From Mitsuaria sp. 7 (GTDB lineage: Bacteria > Pseudomonadota > Gammaproteobacteria > Burkholderiales > Burkholderiaceae_C), in contig NZ_CP011514.1 of the NCBI RefSeq assembly GCF_001653795.1, positions 1,494,997 through 1,558,996 on the forward strand: a stretch of DNA of 64,000 nucleotides. Reading direction: 5' to 3'. Shown piece after piece: positions 1-10,248 of this stretch; positions within the stretch are counted from its first letter, which is position 1, and each line of letters begins with the position of its first letter. The notes under the pieces were generated by a model, which searched no databases, was not told the DNA's origin, and saw only the letters and a program-made list of their open reading frames with translations. The translations under genes and the position numbers were made by a program.

Positions 1-1
1 G

Positions 2-1674
<1,673 letters not shown>

Positions 1675-1675
<1 letters not shown>

Positions 1676-2820
1676 TGTCCGTGTTGAATGGATTCATGGC
1701 CGGCGGTACTTCGCCGGCCGCTGGCCCTCACCCCCGCCCTCTCCCGCGAGCGGGAGAGGGAGAGGGAGTCCGACTGCGGCTTGCTGGCGCTGTCGCGGCT
1801 GCGGTGCTTGCGCTGACCGGCTGCGTCACGACGCCGACCGCGACCCCGCCGCTCAACGAGCCCGCGCCCGCGAAGGCGCCCTCGACCACGAGCAACGGCG
1901 AGATCGTCGCCCGCAGCGACCGGCTGCTGATCTACGTGCCGGTGGCCGGTGAATCGCTGCGCGGCATCGCGGGCCGGCTGCTCGGCAGCGAGGACCGCGA
2001 CTGGCAGATCAGCGAGGCCAACGCCGGCGCCACCAAGGCCGAGCCGGGCCAGCCGCTGATCGTGCCGCTCAAGCCGATGAACCCGCTGGGCGTGCGCTCC
2101 GGCAACCTCCAGACGGTGCCCATCCTCTGCTATCACCGGCTCGGCACGGTGGGCGGGAAGATGGCCGTGTCGCAGGGCAACTTCGCGGCGCAGATGGAGT
2201 GGCTGGCGAAGAACGACTACCGCGTCGTCAAGCTGTCGCAGCTCGCGGGCTACCTCGACGGCAAGGAGCCGCTGCCGCCCAAGGCCGTGGTGATCACCTT
2301 CGACGACGGCTACGAGTCGGTCTACAAGCTCGCCTATCCGGTGCTGCGCAAGCTCGGCCTGCCGGCGACGATGTTCGTCTACACCGACTTCGTCGGCGCG
2401 GGCGGCGACGCGGTGAGCTGGCCGCAGCTGGCGGAGATGCAGGCCTCGGGACTGATGGACATCCAGTCGCATTCGAAGTCGCACCGCAACCTGATCGAGC
2501 GCACCACCGGCGAGAACGAGGAGCGCTACAAGCGCAACCTCGACACCGAGACCGCCGGCCCGCGCGACCTGATCGAGCAGAAGCTCGGCACGGCCGGCCA
2601 GGTGCGCCATTACGCCTATCCCTACGGCGACGCCAACGAGCTGGTCCTGGACACCCTGACGCGACAGAAGTACACGCTGGCGGTGACCGTCAACCCGGGC
2701 GGCAACGCCTTCTATGCGCAGCCGCTGATGCTGCGCCGCACGATGATCTTTGGCGACCACGACCTCGAGGCCTTCAAGGCCCGGCTGCAGACCAGCCGAC
2801 GCATCGGACAGACCCCATGA
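1675..2820 (+). CDS. LysM-polysaccharide deacetylase lipoprotein
   Basis: 381 aa. A lipobox LTGC puts the lipidated cysteine at residue 50. A LysM-like segment (about 82-145) and a NodB deacetylase domain (about 160-370) follow, with the metal/catalytic motifs TFDDG, HSKSH and AYPYGD. NodB enzymes remove acetyl groups from GlcNAc or MurNAc polymers, so an envelope or peptidoglycan substrate is likely. The start at 1675 overlaps the kinase stop and has GGGAG about 7 bases upstream. The region between start and signal peptide is abnormal: residues about 15-31 are translated from a REP-like palindrome (see repeat at 1715-1766), and no usable start lies after it. The next gene overlaps by four bases (ATGA), so the three genes are one operon. 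Confidence 0.88.
1715..1766. repeat. REP-like palindrome inside a signal-peptide region
   Basis: A GC-rich element with perfect 11-base inverted arms (1737-1747 and 1750-1760, arm CCCTCTCCCGC) around a 2-base centre, followed by more GGGAGA-type sequence. Its left part (1715-1747) recurs base for base at 63875-63907. Such short palindromes with CCCTCTCCCGC arms are common interspersed elements in GC-rich proteobacteria. Here it lies in frame within the deacetylase lipoprotein gene, coding a Pro/Arg/Gly/Glu stretch ahead of the hydrophobic signal sequence. Confidence 0.8.
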
Positions 2821-3737
2821 GGGCGGCCGTTGCACTGGCCCTGGTGATGACCGCCGCGCTGGCGGCGTGTACCGGCGGTCCCGGCGGGCTGCGCAATCCG
2901 GAGGGGACCGCGGGCGCGCCGCCGTCGGCATTCGAGCTGGCGCAGGTCCAGCGCGCGCAGGAGCAGACGAAGGACGGCCAGCTCTCCGATGCCGCGTGGA
3001 CCTGGGAGGCGCTGACGGTCCTGCGCCCGGACAACGCCGGTTATCGCGACAGCCTGGCCGCGACGCGGCAGCAGATCGACAGCGGCGTGAGCGAGCGCCT
3101 GGACAAGGCCAGGGCCGCGCAGAAGCGGGGTGACCTCGACGGCGCGACCACGCAGTACCTCGGCGCGCTGTCGCTGCAACCGGACAACGAAACCGCCGCC
3201 GATGCGCTGCGTGCGCTCGAGAAGGAACGCAACCAGAAGAGCTACCTCGGCAAGCCGGCGCGCGTGACCTTGCGCAAGGCCGCGCCGCCGCCGGTCGCGG
3301 CGAAGCCGGCGCCCGCGGCGAAGGCGCAGGCGTCCGCCTCGGGTGCGCCGGCGAAGGAGTCGGCCCAGGCCGCGGCGGCCGCCGCCGGTCCGGACCGCAA
3401 CGAGCTGGAGCACATCGCGATGCTGGCCGCGCAGGGCGAGGTCGACGAGCCGATCCGTCTGCTCGAGAAGCGCGCGCCGCTGGACCGCAACGATCCGTCG
3501 GCGAAGCGGCTGCTGGCCGATCTCTACGTGCGCAAGGCCGAGAAGCTCGCGGTCATCGACAAGTCCGGCGCGATCATGGTGCTGCAGAAGTGCCTGCGCG
3601 TGGACCCGAAGAACGCGCGCGCGACGGCCATGATGCGGCAGCTCATCGACGAATCGGCTGCGAAGACGGCGTCGCCCCCGCCCACGCAAGCACCCGCCGC
3701 CGCGGCGACGGCGAAGAACAAGGTGGACAAGAAGTGA
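2817..3737 (+). CDS. TPR-containing lipoprotein
   Basis: 306 aa. An N-terminal signal sequence ends in LAAC, so it is a predicted lipoprotein (Cys at about residue 18). The rest is alpha-helical with TPR-like units (for example GQLSDAAWTWEALTVLRPDN and GDLDGATTQYLGALSLQPDN) separated by an Ala/Pro/Lys linker (about 150-185), then two more helical units. The start is set by the ATGA overlap with the deacetylase stop. It closes the kinase-deacetylase-lipoprotein operon and may be a periplasmic scaffold in envelope remodelling around the secretion machine; this is inferred from position only. I cannot assign a named T6SS component. Confidence 0.8.
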   Translation: MRAAVALALVMTAALAACTGGPGGLRNPEGTAGAPPSAFELAQVQRAQEQTKDGQLSDAAWTWEALTVLRPDNAGYRDSLAATRQQIDSGVSERLDKARAAQKRGDLDGATTQYLGALSLQPDNETAADALRALEKERNQKSYLGKPARVTLRKAAPPPVAAKPAPAAKAQASASGAPAKESAQAAAAAAGPDRNELEHIAMLAAQGEVDEPIRLLEKRAPLDRNDPSAKRLLADLYVRKAEKLAVIDKSGAIMVLQKCLRVDPKNARATAMMRQLIDESAAKTASPPPTQAPAAAATAKNKVDKK

Positions 3738-3823
3738 TGGCGTAAGGGCCGGACGGGCGCCGGCTCAGGCGTCGTCTCGAGCGCCGATTCAAATACCGGC
3801 TCAGCGGCAGACCAGCCCGGCGC

Positions 3824-4252
3824 TCAGAACGTCACCTTCACCGACGCCGCGCTGCGCTTGGCCTCGCCGTGGAAGACGGCCTCGATGTTGTTGCCATCGG
3901 GGTCGAGCACGAACGCCGCGTAGTAGCCCGGGTGGTAGGGCCGCTCGCCGGGCGCGCCGTTGTCGGTGCCGCCGTTGGCCAGCGCGGTCTTGTGGAAGGC
4001 GTCCACCGCGGCGCGGTCCCTGGCCTGGAAGGCCAGGTGATGGCGACCCGTGAGGTGACCCTGCGCGGCCTTGCTGTCCGCGGTCGACACGAACAGCTCG
4101 TCGGCCCAGAAGTAGTCGTCGCCCGAGCCCCCGATCGGCACGCCCAGCGGCGGCAGGATCGCCTCGTAGAACTTCCGGCTCGCGGGCAGATCCCGCACGA
4201 CGAGCTGGAGGTGGTCGATGAGACGTCCGCGATGCAGTTCCTGCGTTTCCAT
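3824..4252 (-). CDS. VOC (glyoxalase/bleomycin-resistance) family protein
   Basis: 142 aa, the usual length of a single-domain vicinal-oxygen-chelate protein. It opens with the typical IDHLQLVVRDLPASRKFYE strand-helix and ends with FVLDPDGNNIEAVFHG, where the glutamate is the usual metal ligand position; RHHLAFQARDRAAVDAFH is the second beta-alpha unit. AAGGAG lies 7 bases before the ATG and fixes the start. The substrate cannot be told from sequence. It is transcribed away from the neighbouring PEP-CTERM gene with about 240 bases between the starts, and nothing ties it functionally to the T6SS. Confidence 0.85.
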   Translation of the reverse strand: METQELHRGRLIDHLQLVVRDLPASRKFYEAILPPLGVPIGGSGDDYFWADELFVSTADSKAAQGHLTGRHHLAFQARDRAAVDAFHKTALANGGTDNGAPGERPYHPGYYAAFVLDPDGNNIEAVFHGEAKRSAASVKVTF

Positions 4253-4492
4253 GGGGATCTCCTTGAAGTCGTGGCGGGGCGTCCGGTGAAGCCGCCCATT
4301 GAAGCCGATCAGCGATGAGGACGGGGCAAACGGCGTTCTTGTCCGTTGGCGATGCCGGCGCGTAGCCATTCGTTTTTCCCCGCGATACGTTCGGCGCCCC
4401 CGGAGTCCGGGACAGCGCGCGCGCTCGACGGGCCCCGCGTTTGCTCGCTTTGCCGCTCTCGTGCTTCGCACGTCTCCGAAGGCAGCCTTTTC

Positions 4493-5434
4493 ATGAAACC
4501 GCTTCTTCTTGCCGCACTGTTCTGGGCCGTCGTGCCCCAAGCGCAGGCGCAGTTCAATCCGCCCGCCGGGCCCGAACAGACCATCGACCTGCACGCCGGC
4601 AATGCGACCGACAGCCGATCGAGCCATGGCTCCCCGGGATGGCTGAACGCCTCGGCCAGCGAGCACGGCATCGATGCCTCCGGCAACGCCTTCAGCTCGA
4701 GCGCGTCGGCCTCCACACGCATCGGCCCGGGCTACCTGTCGGGCAGCCTCGCCACGAGCGTGACGGGCAGCGGCAGCTCGACGAGCACCCTGACGGCCTA
4801 CCAGACCGACGCGCTGACCTTCACGCGCAAGGACGGGAGCTTCGATCCGGAGTTGATCGTCCACTACAACATCGTGATCGCGGGCGGCACTTCAGCCTCG
4901 ATGAGCGGCGGCGACGGCGGCACCACGCAGGCGGGGTCACTGGACTGGACCCTGGTCCACCAGCTCGACGGCTTCTACACGACCGCGTGGCAGAGCACGA
5001 CCACGCTGGCCCACGACGGCAGCGTCGTCACCGACACCCAGTGGAACAGCAGCCCGATCAACGGCGTGTACGCGGTCTACAGCTTCTCCGCGGCGATCTC
5101 CGCGGGGTACGCGACCGACATGGATTTCTACCTCGAGATGAACAGCCATCTGAATGCGGCGGGGCAGGGGGGCACCGCCTCGATGGCGGCCAATGCGCCG
5201 ACCATCCTCTGGGGCGGCATCTCGCAGGTCACCGACTGGAACGGCAACGTCATCGACTACTCGGTGTCGTCGGCGTCGGGCTTCAACTACGCGCTGTCGG
5301 CGGCCTTGTCGCCGGCGCCCGAACCGTCGACCTGGGCGCTGCTGATCGCCGGCGTCGCGGCGCTGGGCCTGCGGGCCCGTTCGATCTCGCGGATGCGGCG
5401 CGGCGAGGTCGGTCCGGCGTCCAGCATCGTCTGA
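4493..5434 (+). CDS. PEP-CTERM sorting-domain protein
   Basis: 313 aa. The signal peptide is about residues 1-19 (cleavage after AQAQA), then a Ser/Thr/Gly-rich beta-type body without recognisable domain, then a PEP-CTERM anchor: PEPSTW, a hydrophobic helix (ALLIAGVAALGL) and basic residues RAR. In this family the anchor is processed by an exosortase, normally encoded elsewhere with exopolysaccharide genes; none is in the window. I chose the ATG at 4493 because the signal peptide starts there; the reading frame is open further upstream. The tail after RAR is unusually long (about 17 residues) and overlaps the convergent gene on the other strand by 148 bases. Confidence 0.85.
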   Translation: MKPLLLAALFWAVVPQAQAQFNPPAGPEQTIDLHAGNATDSRSSHGSPGWLNASASEHGIDASGNAFSSSASASTRIGPGYLSGSLATSVTGSGSSTSTLTAYQTDALTFTRKDGSFDPELIVHYNIVIAGGTSASMSGGDGGTTQAGSLDWTLVHQLDGFYTTAWQSTTTLAHDGSVVTDTQWNSSPINGVYAVYSFSAAISAGYATDMDFYLEMNSHLNAAGQGGTASMAANAPTILWGGISQVTDWNGNVIDYSVSSASGFNYALSAALSPAPEPSTWALLIAGVAALGLRARSISRMRRGEVGPASSIV

Positions 5435-6228
5435 ACCCGGCCCTCGGCCTGCGCGACCAGCGGCTCGATCAACGCCGCTTCCGGCAGGTTCGCCCAGTAG
5501 CGGCGCGGCATCTCGCGTTCCATCATCGCGACCTTCAGCCGCGCCGGGTTGAAGATGCTGCGGTAGTAGGTGAGCCAGAGCTCGGCCCCGGCGTCCGGCG
5601 GCGGCGCGTCCTCGCGCCGGCCGCCGGGACCGGTCTGCAGCGTCGCGCCGTCCCACGACACCGAGCAGCGCGGCGACAGGATCGCCCATCGCAGGTTGGC
5701 GAAGCGCCGCGCGAAGAACGGCGCGGCGGCCTCGAGCGTGTGGTGCGTCGGCTCGAACCACGCGACCAGGCGCTCGCCATCGGCGTCCTGGACCGGCACG
5801 AAGCGGACGAACGCATGGGTCTTGTGGATCTCGTGCCGGACCTCGCGTTCGAGCCGCTCCGCGCGGCGGCGGTCAGCGTCCAGCGTGTCGCGCCAGTAGC
5901 CGGGCTCGGTCTTCAGGCGGAACAGCATCCGGTACAGCAGCGTGAAGCGCTGAGGCTCGGTGTGGAGCAGGGCGGTGCGACACAGTGACAGGAATGCGGC
6001 CGGCACGGTGAACGCGACCGGCGAGGACCCGGCCTGCGCTTCCTGCTGAAGCGGTAGCTCGGCGAGGGCGGGCCCGTTCTCGTGAGCCTCCTCTCCCCAC
6101 AGGCCATCCGACTCGTGGCCCGTGGTCCAGACGACATCGGAGGGCGGGATGCCGAGCGCCATCAGCCTCTTCGCTGCCTGGCGGAAGCCATCGAGATCGA
6201 TGGGGCCGTCGAGCTGGACGCGGACCAT
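5287..6228 (-). CDS. TIGR03915-type DNA metabolism protein, partner of radical-SAM repair protein
   Basis: 313 aa. Conserved stretches such as LLYRMLFRLKTEPGYWRDTLDADRRRAERLEREVRHEIHKTHAFVRF and a C-terminal WANLPEA region match the family found beside, or fused to, UdgX-like uracil-DNA glycosylases and paired with a radical-SAM protein. The biochemical function of the family is not settled; a DNA repair or modification role is inferred from these partnerships. Its ATG overlaps the upstream stop (ATGA at 6228), so both genes share one transcript and fall under the SOS box at 7564. The last roughly 50 residues are low-complexity and lie antisense to the end of the PEP-CTERM gene. Confidence 0.8.
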   Translation of the reverse strand: MVRVQLDGPIDLDGFRQAAKRLMALGIPPSDVVWTTGHESDGLWGEEAHENGPALAELPLQQEAQAGSSPVAFTVPAAFLSLCRTALLHTEPQRFTLLYRMLFRLKTEPGYWRDTLDADRRRAERLEREVRHEIHKTHAFVRFVPVQDADGERLVAWFEPTHHTLEAAAPFFARRFANLRWAILSPRCSVSWDGATLQTGPGGRREDAPPPDAGAELWLTYYRSIFNPARLKVAMMEREMPRRYWANLPEAALIEPLVAQAEGRVQTMLDAGPTSPRRIREIERARRPSAATPAISSAQVDGSGAGDKAADSA

Positions 6229-7541
6229 CAGAACAAGCCCATCTGCATGGGCATCGGCATTGCGGGGAAGGTCGTCGGATCGGTGAGATCCGTTGGCGAT
6301 GCGGAACGCGCGGCCAAGGACGTCGTGGCCGTCAACATCGCTCCGGGTCTGTGCCCATCGACGATCACGAACGGCAGCACCTTGCGGGCCGGCACCTTCA
6401 GCTGCTTGAGATCCTCGGCGCGCAGGCGGCGGACGCGGCGCGCGACGATCAGCTTGTCGACCGAGCCGACGCCCAGTCCCGGCACACGCAGCAGCATCTC
6501 GCGTGGCGCCACGTTGAGGTCGACGGGGAAACGTTCCGGATGCGCCAGCGCCCACGCGTGCTTGGGATCGACGTCGAGCCGCAGCAGGCCGGTGCCGTCG
6601 TCGACGATCTCCTCGTGGTCGAAACCGTAGAAACGCATCAGCCAGTCGGCCTGGTAGAGCCGATGCTCGCGCACCAGCGGCGGCGCCTTCAGCGGCAGCG
6701 CCTGCGCGGCGTCGGGGATGGGACTGAAGGCCGAGTAGTACACGCGCCGCATCCGGAAGCGGACATAGAGCGCTGCGCTGCTGCGCAGGATGCTGCGGTC
6801 GTCGCTCGCATCGGCGCCGACGATCATCTGCGTGCTCTGGCCGGCGGGCGCGAAACGCGGCGGGCGCGCCGGCCGTGCGGTCGCGCCCGGCATCACGCGG
6901 ATGGGCACCGCGGCCGAGGCCTTGTGCGCTTCCTTCGCATCGTCGATGTGCAGCCGCAGGCGGCCCATGGACCGGTGGATGGCGGCGGTGTCCTTTTCAG
7001 GCGCCAGCTCCTTCAGGCCTTCATCGGTCGGCAGCTCGACGTTGATGCTGAGCCGGTCGGCATACCGGCCGGCGCGCTGCAGCAGTTCCTCGCTGGCATC
7101 GGGGATGGTCTTCAGATGGATGTAGCCGCGGAAGTCGTGCTCCTCGCGCAGCACCTGCGCGACGCGCACGACCTGCTCCATCGTGAAGTCCGGGCTCTTG
7201 ATGATCCCGCTGCTGAGGAAGAGGCCTTCGATGGTGTTGCGGCGGTAGAAGTCGAGGGTCAGTGCGACCACTTCCTCGACGCTGAACTTCGCGCGCGGCA
7301 CGTTGCTCGACGACCGGTTCACGCAGTACAGGCAGTCGTACTGGCAATGGTTGGTGAGCAGGATCTTCAGCAGCGAGATGCAGCGGCCATCGGGTGCGTA
7401 GCTGTGGCAGATGCCCATGCCTTCGGTCGAGCCGATGCCGCTCCCGCCGCGGGAGTCGCGCGGGTCGGTGCCGCTGGAGGCGCAGGACGCGTCGTACTTT
7501 GCGGCGTCGGCCAGGATGGCGAGCTTGCGGGAGAGGTCCAT
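6228..7541 (-). CDS. Putative DNA modification/repair radical SAM protein (TIGR03916 type)
   Basis: 437 aa. The canonical CX3CX2C cluster motif (C-QYD-C-LY-C, about residues 67-74) binds a 4Fe-4S cluster and SAM. It sits in a typical context: KILLTNHCQYDCLYCVNR, then FLSSGI and YIHLKTIP. The C-terminal part carries a helix-hairpin-helix-like segment (LLRVPGLGVGSVDKLIVARR), suited to DNA binding. This family is always seen with a TIGR03915-type partner, as here (4-base overlap). The start at 7541 lies 22 bases downstream of a perfect LexA-type operator. The Shine-Dalgarno is weak (GGCAG). A DNA-repair role is family-level knowledge; the exact reaction is unknown. Confidence 0.88.
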   Translation of the reverse strand: MDLSRKLAILADAAKYDASCASSGTDPRDSRGGSGIGSTEGMGICHSYAPDGRCISLLKILLTNHCQYDCLYCVNRSSSNVPRAKFSVEEVVALTLDFYRRNTIEGLFLSSGIIKSPDFTMEQVVRVAQVLREEHDFRGYIHLKTIPDASEELLQRAGRYADRLSINVELPTDEGLKELAPEKDTAAIHRSMGRLRLHIDDAKEAHKASAAVPIRVMPGATARPARPPRFAPAGQSTQMIVGADASDDRSILRSSAALYVRFRMRRVYYSAFSPIPDAAQALPLKAPPLVREHRLYQADWLMRFYGFDHEEIVDDGTGLLRLDVDPKHAWALAHPERFPVDLNVAPREMLLRVPGLGVGSVDKLIVARRVRRLRAEDLKQLKVPARKVLPFVIVDGHRPGAMLTATTSLAARSASPTDLTDPTTFPAMPMPMQMGLF

Positions 7542-7563
7542 GAACTGCCGGGGGGATTGAATA

Positions 7564-7579
7564 CTGTATGAATATACAG
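7564..7579 (-). promoter_or_regulatory. LexA (SOS) box
   Basis: CTGT-N8-ACAG with an AT-rich centre (CTGTATGAATATACAG), a full match to the LexA consensus used by beta- and gammaproteobacteria. It sits in the 57-base gap between the acyltransferase stop and the radical-SAM start, in an otherwise GC-rich stretch, where it would cover the promoter of the radical-SAM/TIGR03915 pair. This predicts induction by DNA damage. LexA binding itself is inferred from the motif. Confidence 0.8.
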
Positions 7580-7598
7580 CTTCATCGGCAGATGCCCG

Positions 7599-8750
7599 TC
7601 AGTTGCCGGGTGAGATGTCCGCTGCGTCCGTGCGGGTTTGCCACGTCCCCCGCATCGCGCGCGTCGCCAGTCCGGTGAGGCGCTTCATGACGCCCTCCAG
7701 CGCCACCGCGAGCCCGACGCTCGCGATGACCGCCGGCACATACACGACGAAGGTCCATGCCTGCGACGGGCCGAGCAGCGCGCGATAGAGCGCGACCGTG
7801 CCCAGCACGACGAACATGTGGCTCAGGTAGAGCTCGTAGCTGAGCCGTCCCATCCGGGCGAGCCAGTTCAAGGCGCCATGCGGGGAGGGCACCAGCGCGC
7901 GGAATGCGATCAGCATCGCGCCGGTGCCCACGCACAGGCCATACATGCCGCTCTTGAAGAGATGGCGGTGGACGAGGTCCCCCCACCCGATCACCAGCAG
8001 CACGCAGAAGCCGCCGAAGAGCGCGAGCGCCCGCGCATCACGCGGGCCTGGCCGCCAGCGCTGCGCGACCAGCGCGGTCAGCACGCCCCAGGCGATGGCG
8101 GACATGCCAGGCAGATAGGCCTTCTCCCACCAGACCTCGTCGCTCACGGGCACGAGGGCGCGCAAGGGCAGCAGGCTGAGCGCCAGCGCGGCGAGGACGA
8201 CGATGAGCAGCGGGCGCGGCAGCGCCAGGCACAGCAGCGGAAAGGAGACGTAGAAGACTTCCTCGATCGACAGCGACCACAGCACGTCCCACGCGGCCGG
8301 TGCCCAGCCGGTCCGGCCCTCGTACCAGTTGAAGGTGAAGGTGAGCGCCGAACCCAGCAGGCCGCCCAGCGATTGCGCCGATGAGGGCGCGAAGTCCGGG
8401 ACATCGAGCGCGGCGAGCAGCGTCAACACGCTCAGCACGACCAGCAGCAGCGGCACGATGCGACGCGCGCGGGCGAGGTAGAAGGCGCCCAGGTCGACAC
8501 GCCGCAGATCGCCGTGCCGCTCGAGGAGTCGCGTCGTGATCAGGAATCCCGAGATCACGAAGAACATGAACACGGCTTCGTAGCCGTTGAAGCTGACGGC
8601 GTCGATGAGCCGCTTGGGGATCCACGGGCCGAGCAGGCTGGGCGCGAGCGGCAGCCGGAACGGCAGCGCCAGGTGGTGCACGACCACCAGCAGGATGGCC
8701 ACACCGCGCAGGCAGTCGATGGCGAAGTTGCGTGGAGGGCGGAGAGACAT
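7599..8750 (-). CDS. Acyltransferase 3 family membrane protein (OafA/YrhL type)
   Basis: 383 aa with about ten hydrophobic helices. The N-terminal IDCLRGVAILLVVVHHL contains the family RGVAIL and HH signature, followed by FFVISGFLI and LARARRIVPLL, all hallmarks of the acyltransferase-3 fold that O-acylates surface polysaccharides or peptidoglycan at the inner membrane. No SGNH domain is fused. The acceptor cannot be told. The gene stands alone, oriented like the SOS-controlled pair downstream but ending just before the LexA box. Confidence 0.87.
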   Translation of the reverse strand: MSLRPPRNFAIDCLRGVAILLVVVHHLALPFRLPLAPSLLGPWIPKRLIDAVSFNGYEAVFMFFVISGFLITTRLLERHGDLRRVDLGAFYLARARRIVPLLLVVLSVLTLLAALDVPDFAPSSAQSLGGLLGSALTFTFNWYEGRTGWAPAAWDVLWSLSIEEVFYVSFPLLCLALPRPLLIVVLAALALSLLPLRALVPVSDEVWWEKAYLPGMSAIAWGVLTALVAQRWRPGPRDARALALFGGFCVLLVIGWGDLVHRHLFKSGMYGLCVGTGAMLIAFRALVPSPHGALNWLARMGRLSYELYLSHMFVVLGTVALYRALLGPSQAWTFVVYVPAVIASVGLAVALEGVMKRLTGLATRAMRGTWQTRTDAADISPGN

Positions 8751-8810
8751 GCGTGGAATTCGGCTCGGCAGGACGGGACGCCGCGCATGTTAGCGGCGTC
8801 CCGCGTCGAG

Positions 8811-10208
8811 TCACCGGGGATTCGCGCGGCCCGTGGGCAGAAGCGCCAGCTTGCGGATCAAAGAGGAGTCGCGAATACCGAAGCGTTCCACCACCTGGTC
8901 GACAGGCACACCCGCCCGGACGGCGGGCGCGGCCACCTCGTTGAACGACAGAATTTCCATTTGCCGGACAACGGCGTTGCATTCGTTGTCCGACCCGATG
9001 CCGAACTCTTGCTGGACTTTGCGACAGCTTTCTCCGGAGAGGATGCGCTGTCGGGCCGTGCGCTCGAACACGAGCTGTTCCATCAGCTCGAGAAATTCGC
9101 GGTCCTGGATGTCGTTGCGATAGGCGATATGGCCGACATGGGCCCCCGGGCTCAGCAGGGCCGTCCGCACTTCCTGTTGCCCGGACCAGCGTGCCAGTCG
9201 ACGGACTTCGAACAGGTTCTTGATGCCGAAACGCCCTGCCACTTCCAAGGGCGCTTCACCAGCGCTGACGCAGTCTCCCGCAGCGTGGCAGATCGCGAGT
9301 GTGTGAAGCGTGTGGTGACTGTCGTACCCTTGAAGTTCAAAACGCTCGATCGCCTGCTGGACGGTGTCGCCCGCCCGGATCATGTCCCCCGCCGCATGGT
9401 CGACGAAGAACGCTTCAAGGGTGGAGGTGCTTGGATACCCCACCAAGCCCTGGTCTTTCACGAGATCCCTCACATCGCAGCCAGCCTTGGCCTGATTCAA
9501 CAAACGCATCGCGGCGAATTGTTCCAACACCTCGCAGGCGCAATGGTCGTGACTGAGCCGATGTTCCGACACGACTTTGCGCACCGGTTCGCCTTGCCGG
9601 ATCTTCTCGACTGCCGCAAGCACATTCGCCAGATCGACATCCTTGAAACAGGCTTCACAGACTGTCCGGATATCTTCATCCGCCGTAATGGCTTCCACGA
9701 AGTCGGAATGCTGCAGGACGCGCATCAGACGGCGCAAGTGATCCGTCTCCGCCGTTCTGGGCAACCTGGCGGAGGCCGCATCGAGTGACTCCAACATGAG
9801 GCTCACTTCACCGGGTAACACTTGGAGGTGAGCGATGGTCCTTGCCGCCGCAATGAGGGGCCACTGCCGATGGCGGACATCCAGAGTGGCACTGACCGCG
9901 AGCTTCCTTTCGAGCTCCGGCCACGTCTTCGTCTCCGATATCTCTGCCGCCAGTTGTTTCGCGAGAAGAACTCCCTCCATGGCCGCATTGATGCGGGCGG
10001 AGCCGGCCATCTTCAACGCCATCAGATCGCTGTGGGCCATGCTGCCCCCGATCTTCTCCAGGAGCTCAGGCGGCATGTCGTTCAGCGTGGGACGCCCGCT
10101 CTGCGCATCCCCTGATTCAGCAGCGTCCGGTGATCCTTCGGCGCTCGACGCCGCGAGGTCGAAGGGAGACATCGCGGTCAGGCTGTCAGTATGGGTTTGA
10201 ATGAGCAC
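8811..10208 (-). CDS. F-box-like protein with seven tandem ~37-aa repeats; candidate effector
   Basis: 465 aa, no signal peptide or membrane segment. Residues about 41-78 read as an F-box (LNDMPPELLEKI, then SDLMALKMAG), the eukaryotic Skp1-binding motif. From residue 204 to the end come seven units starting near 204, 241, 278, 315, 353, 391 and 431, a spacing of 37-40. Each opens with a G-x2-V-x2-V/I-x3-F/L-G/x-I pattern, for example RAGVPVDQVVERFGI, and may form helix pairs like a helix-turn-helix. An eighth, degenerate unit may precede them. I do not recognise the repeat family. The listed start is GTG; ATG at 10172 is an alternative, and neither has a good ribosome site. Host-directed effector status is inference from the F-box and the T6SS neighbourhood. 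Confidence 0.7.
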   Translation of the reverse strand: MLIQTHTDSLTAMSPFDLAASSAEGSPDAAESGDAQSGRPTLNDMPPELLEKIGGSMAHSDLMALKMAGSARINAAMEGVLLAKQLAAEISETKTWPELERKLAVSATLDVRHRQWPLIAAARTIAHLQVLPGEVSLMLESLDAASARLPRTAETDHLRRLMRVLQHSDFVEAITADEDIRTVCEACFKDVDLANVLAAVEKIRQGEPVRKVVSEHRLSHDHCACEVLEQFAAMRLLNQAKAGCDVRDLVKDQGLVGYPSTSTLEAFFVDHAAGDMIRAGDTVQQAIERFELQGYDSHHTLHTLAICHAAGDCVSAGEAPLEVAGRFGIKNLFEVRRLARWSGQQEVRTALLSPGAHVGHIAYRNDIQDREFLELMEQLVFERTARQRILSGESCRKVQQEFGIGSDNECNAVVRQMEILSFNEVAAPAVRAGVPVDQVVERFGIRDSSLIRKLALLPTGRANPR

Positions 10209-10248
10209 GTGTCGGTTTTCGTTTCTATTCGTTGATCGAACGTCATTG

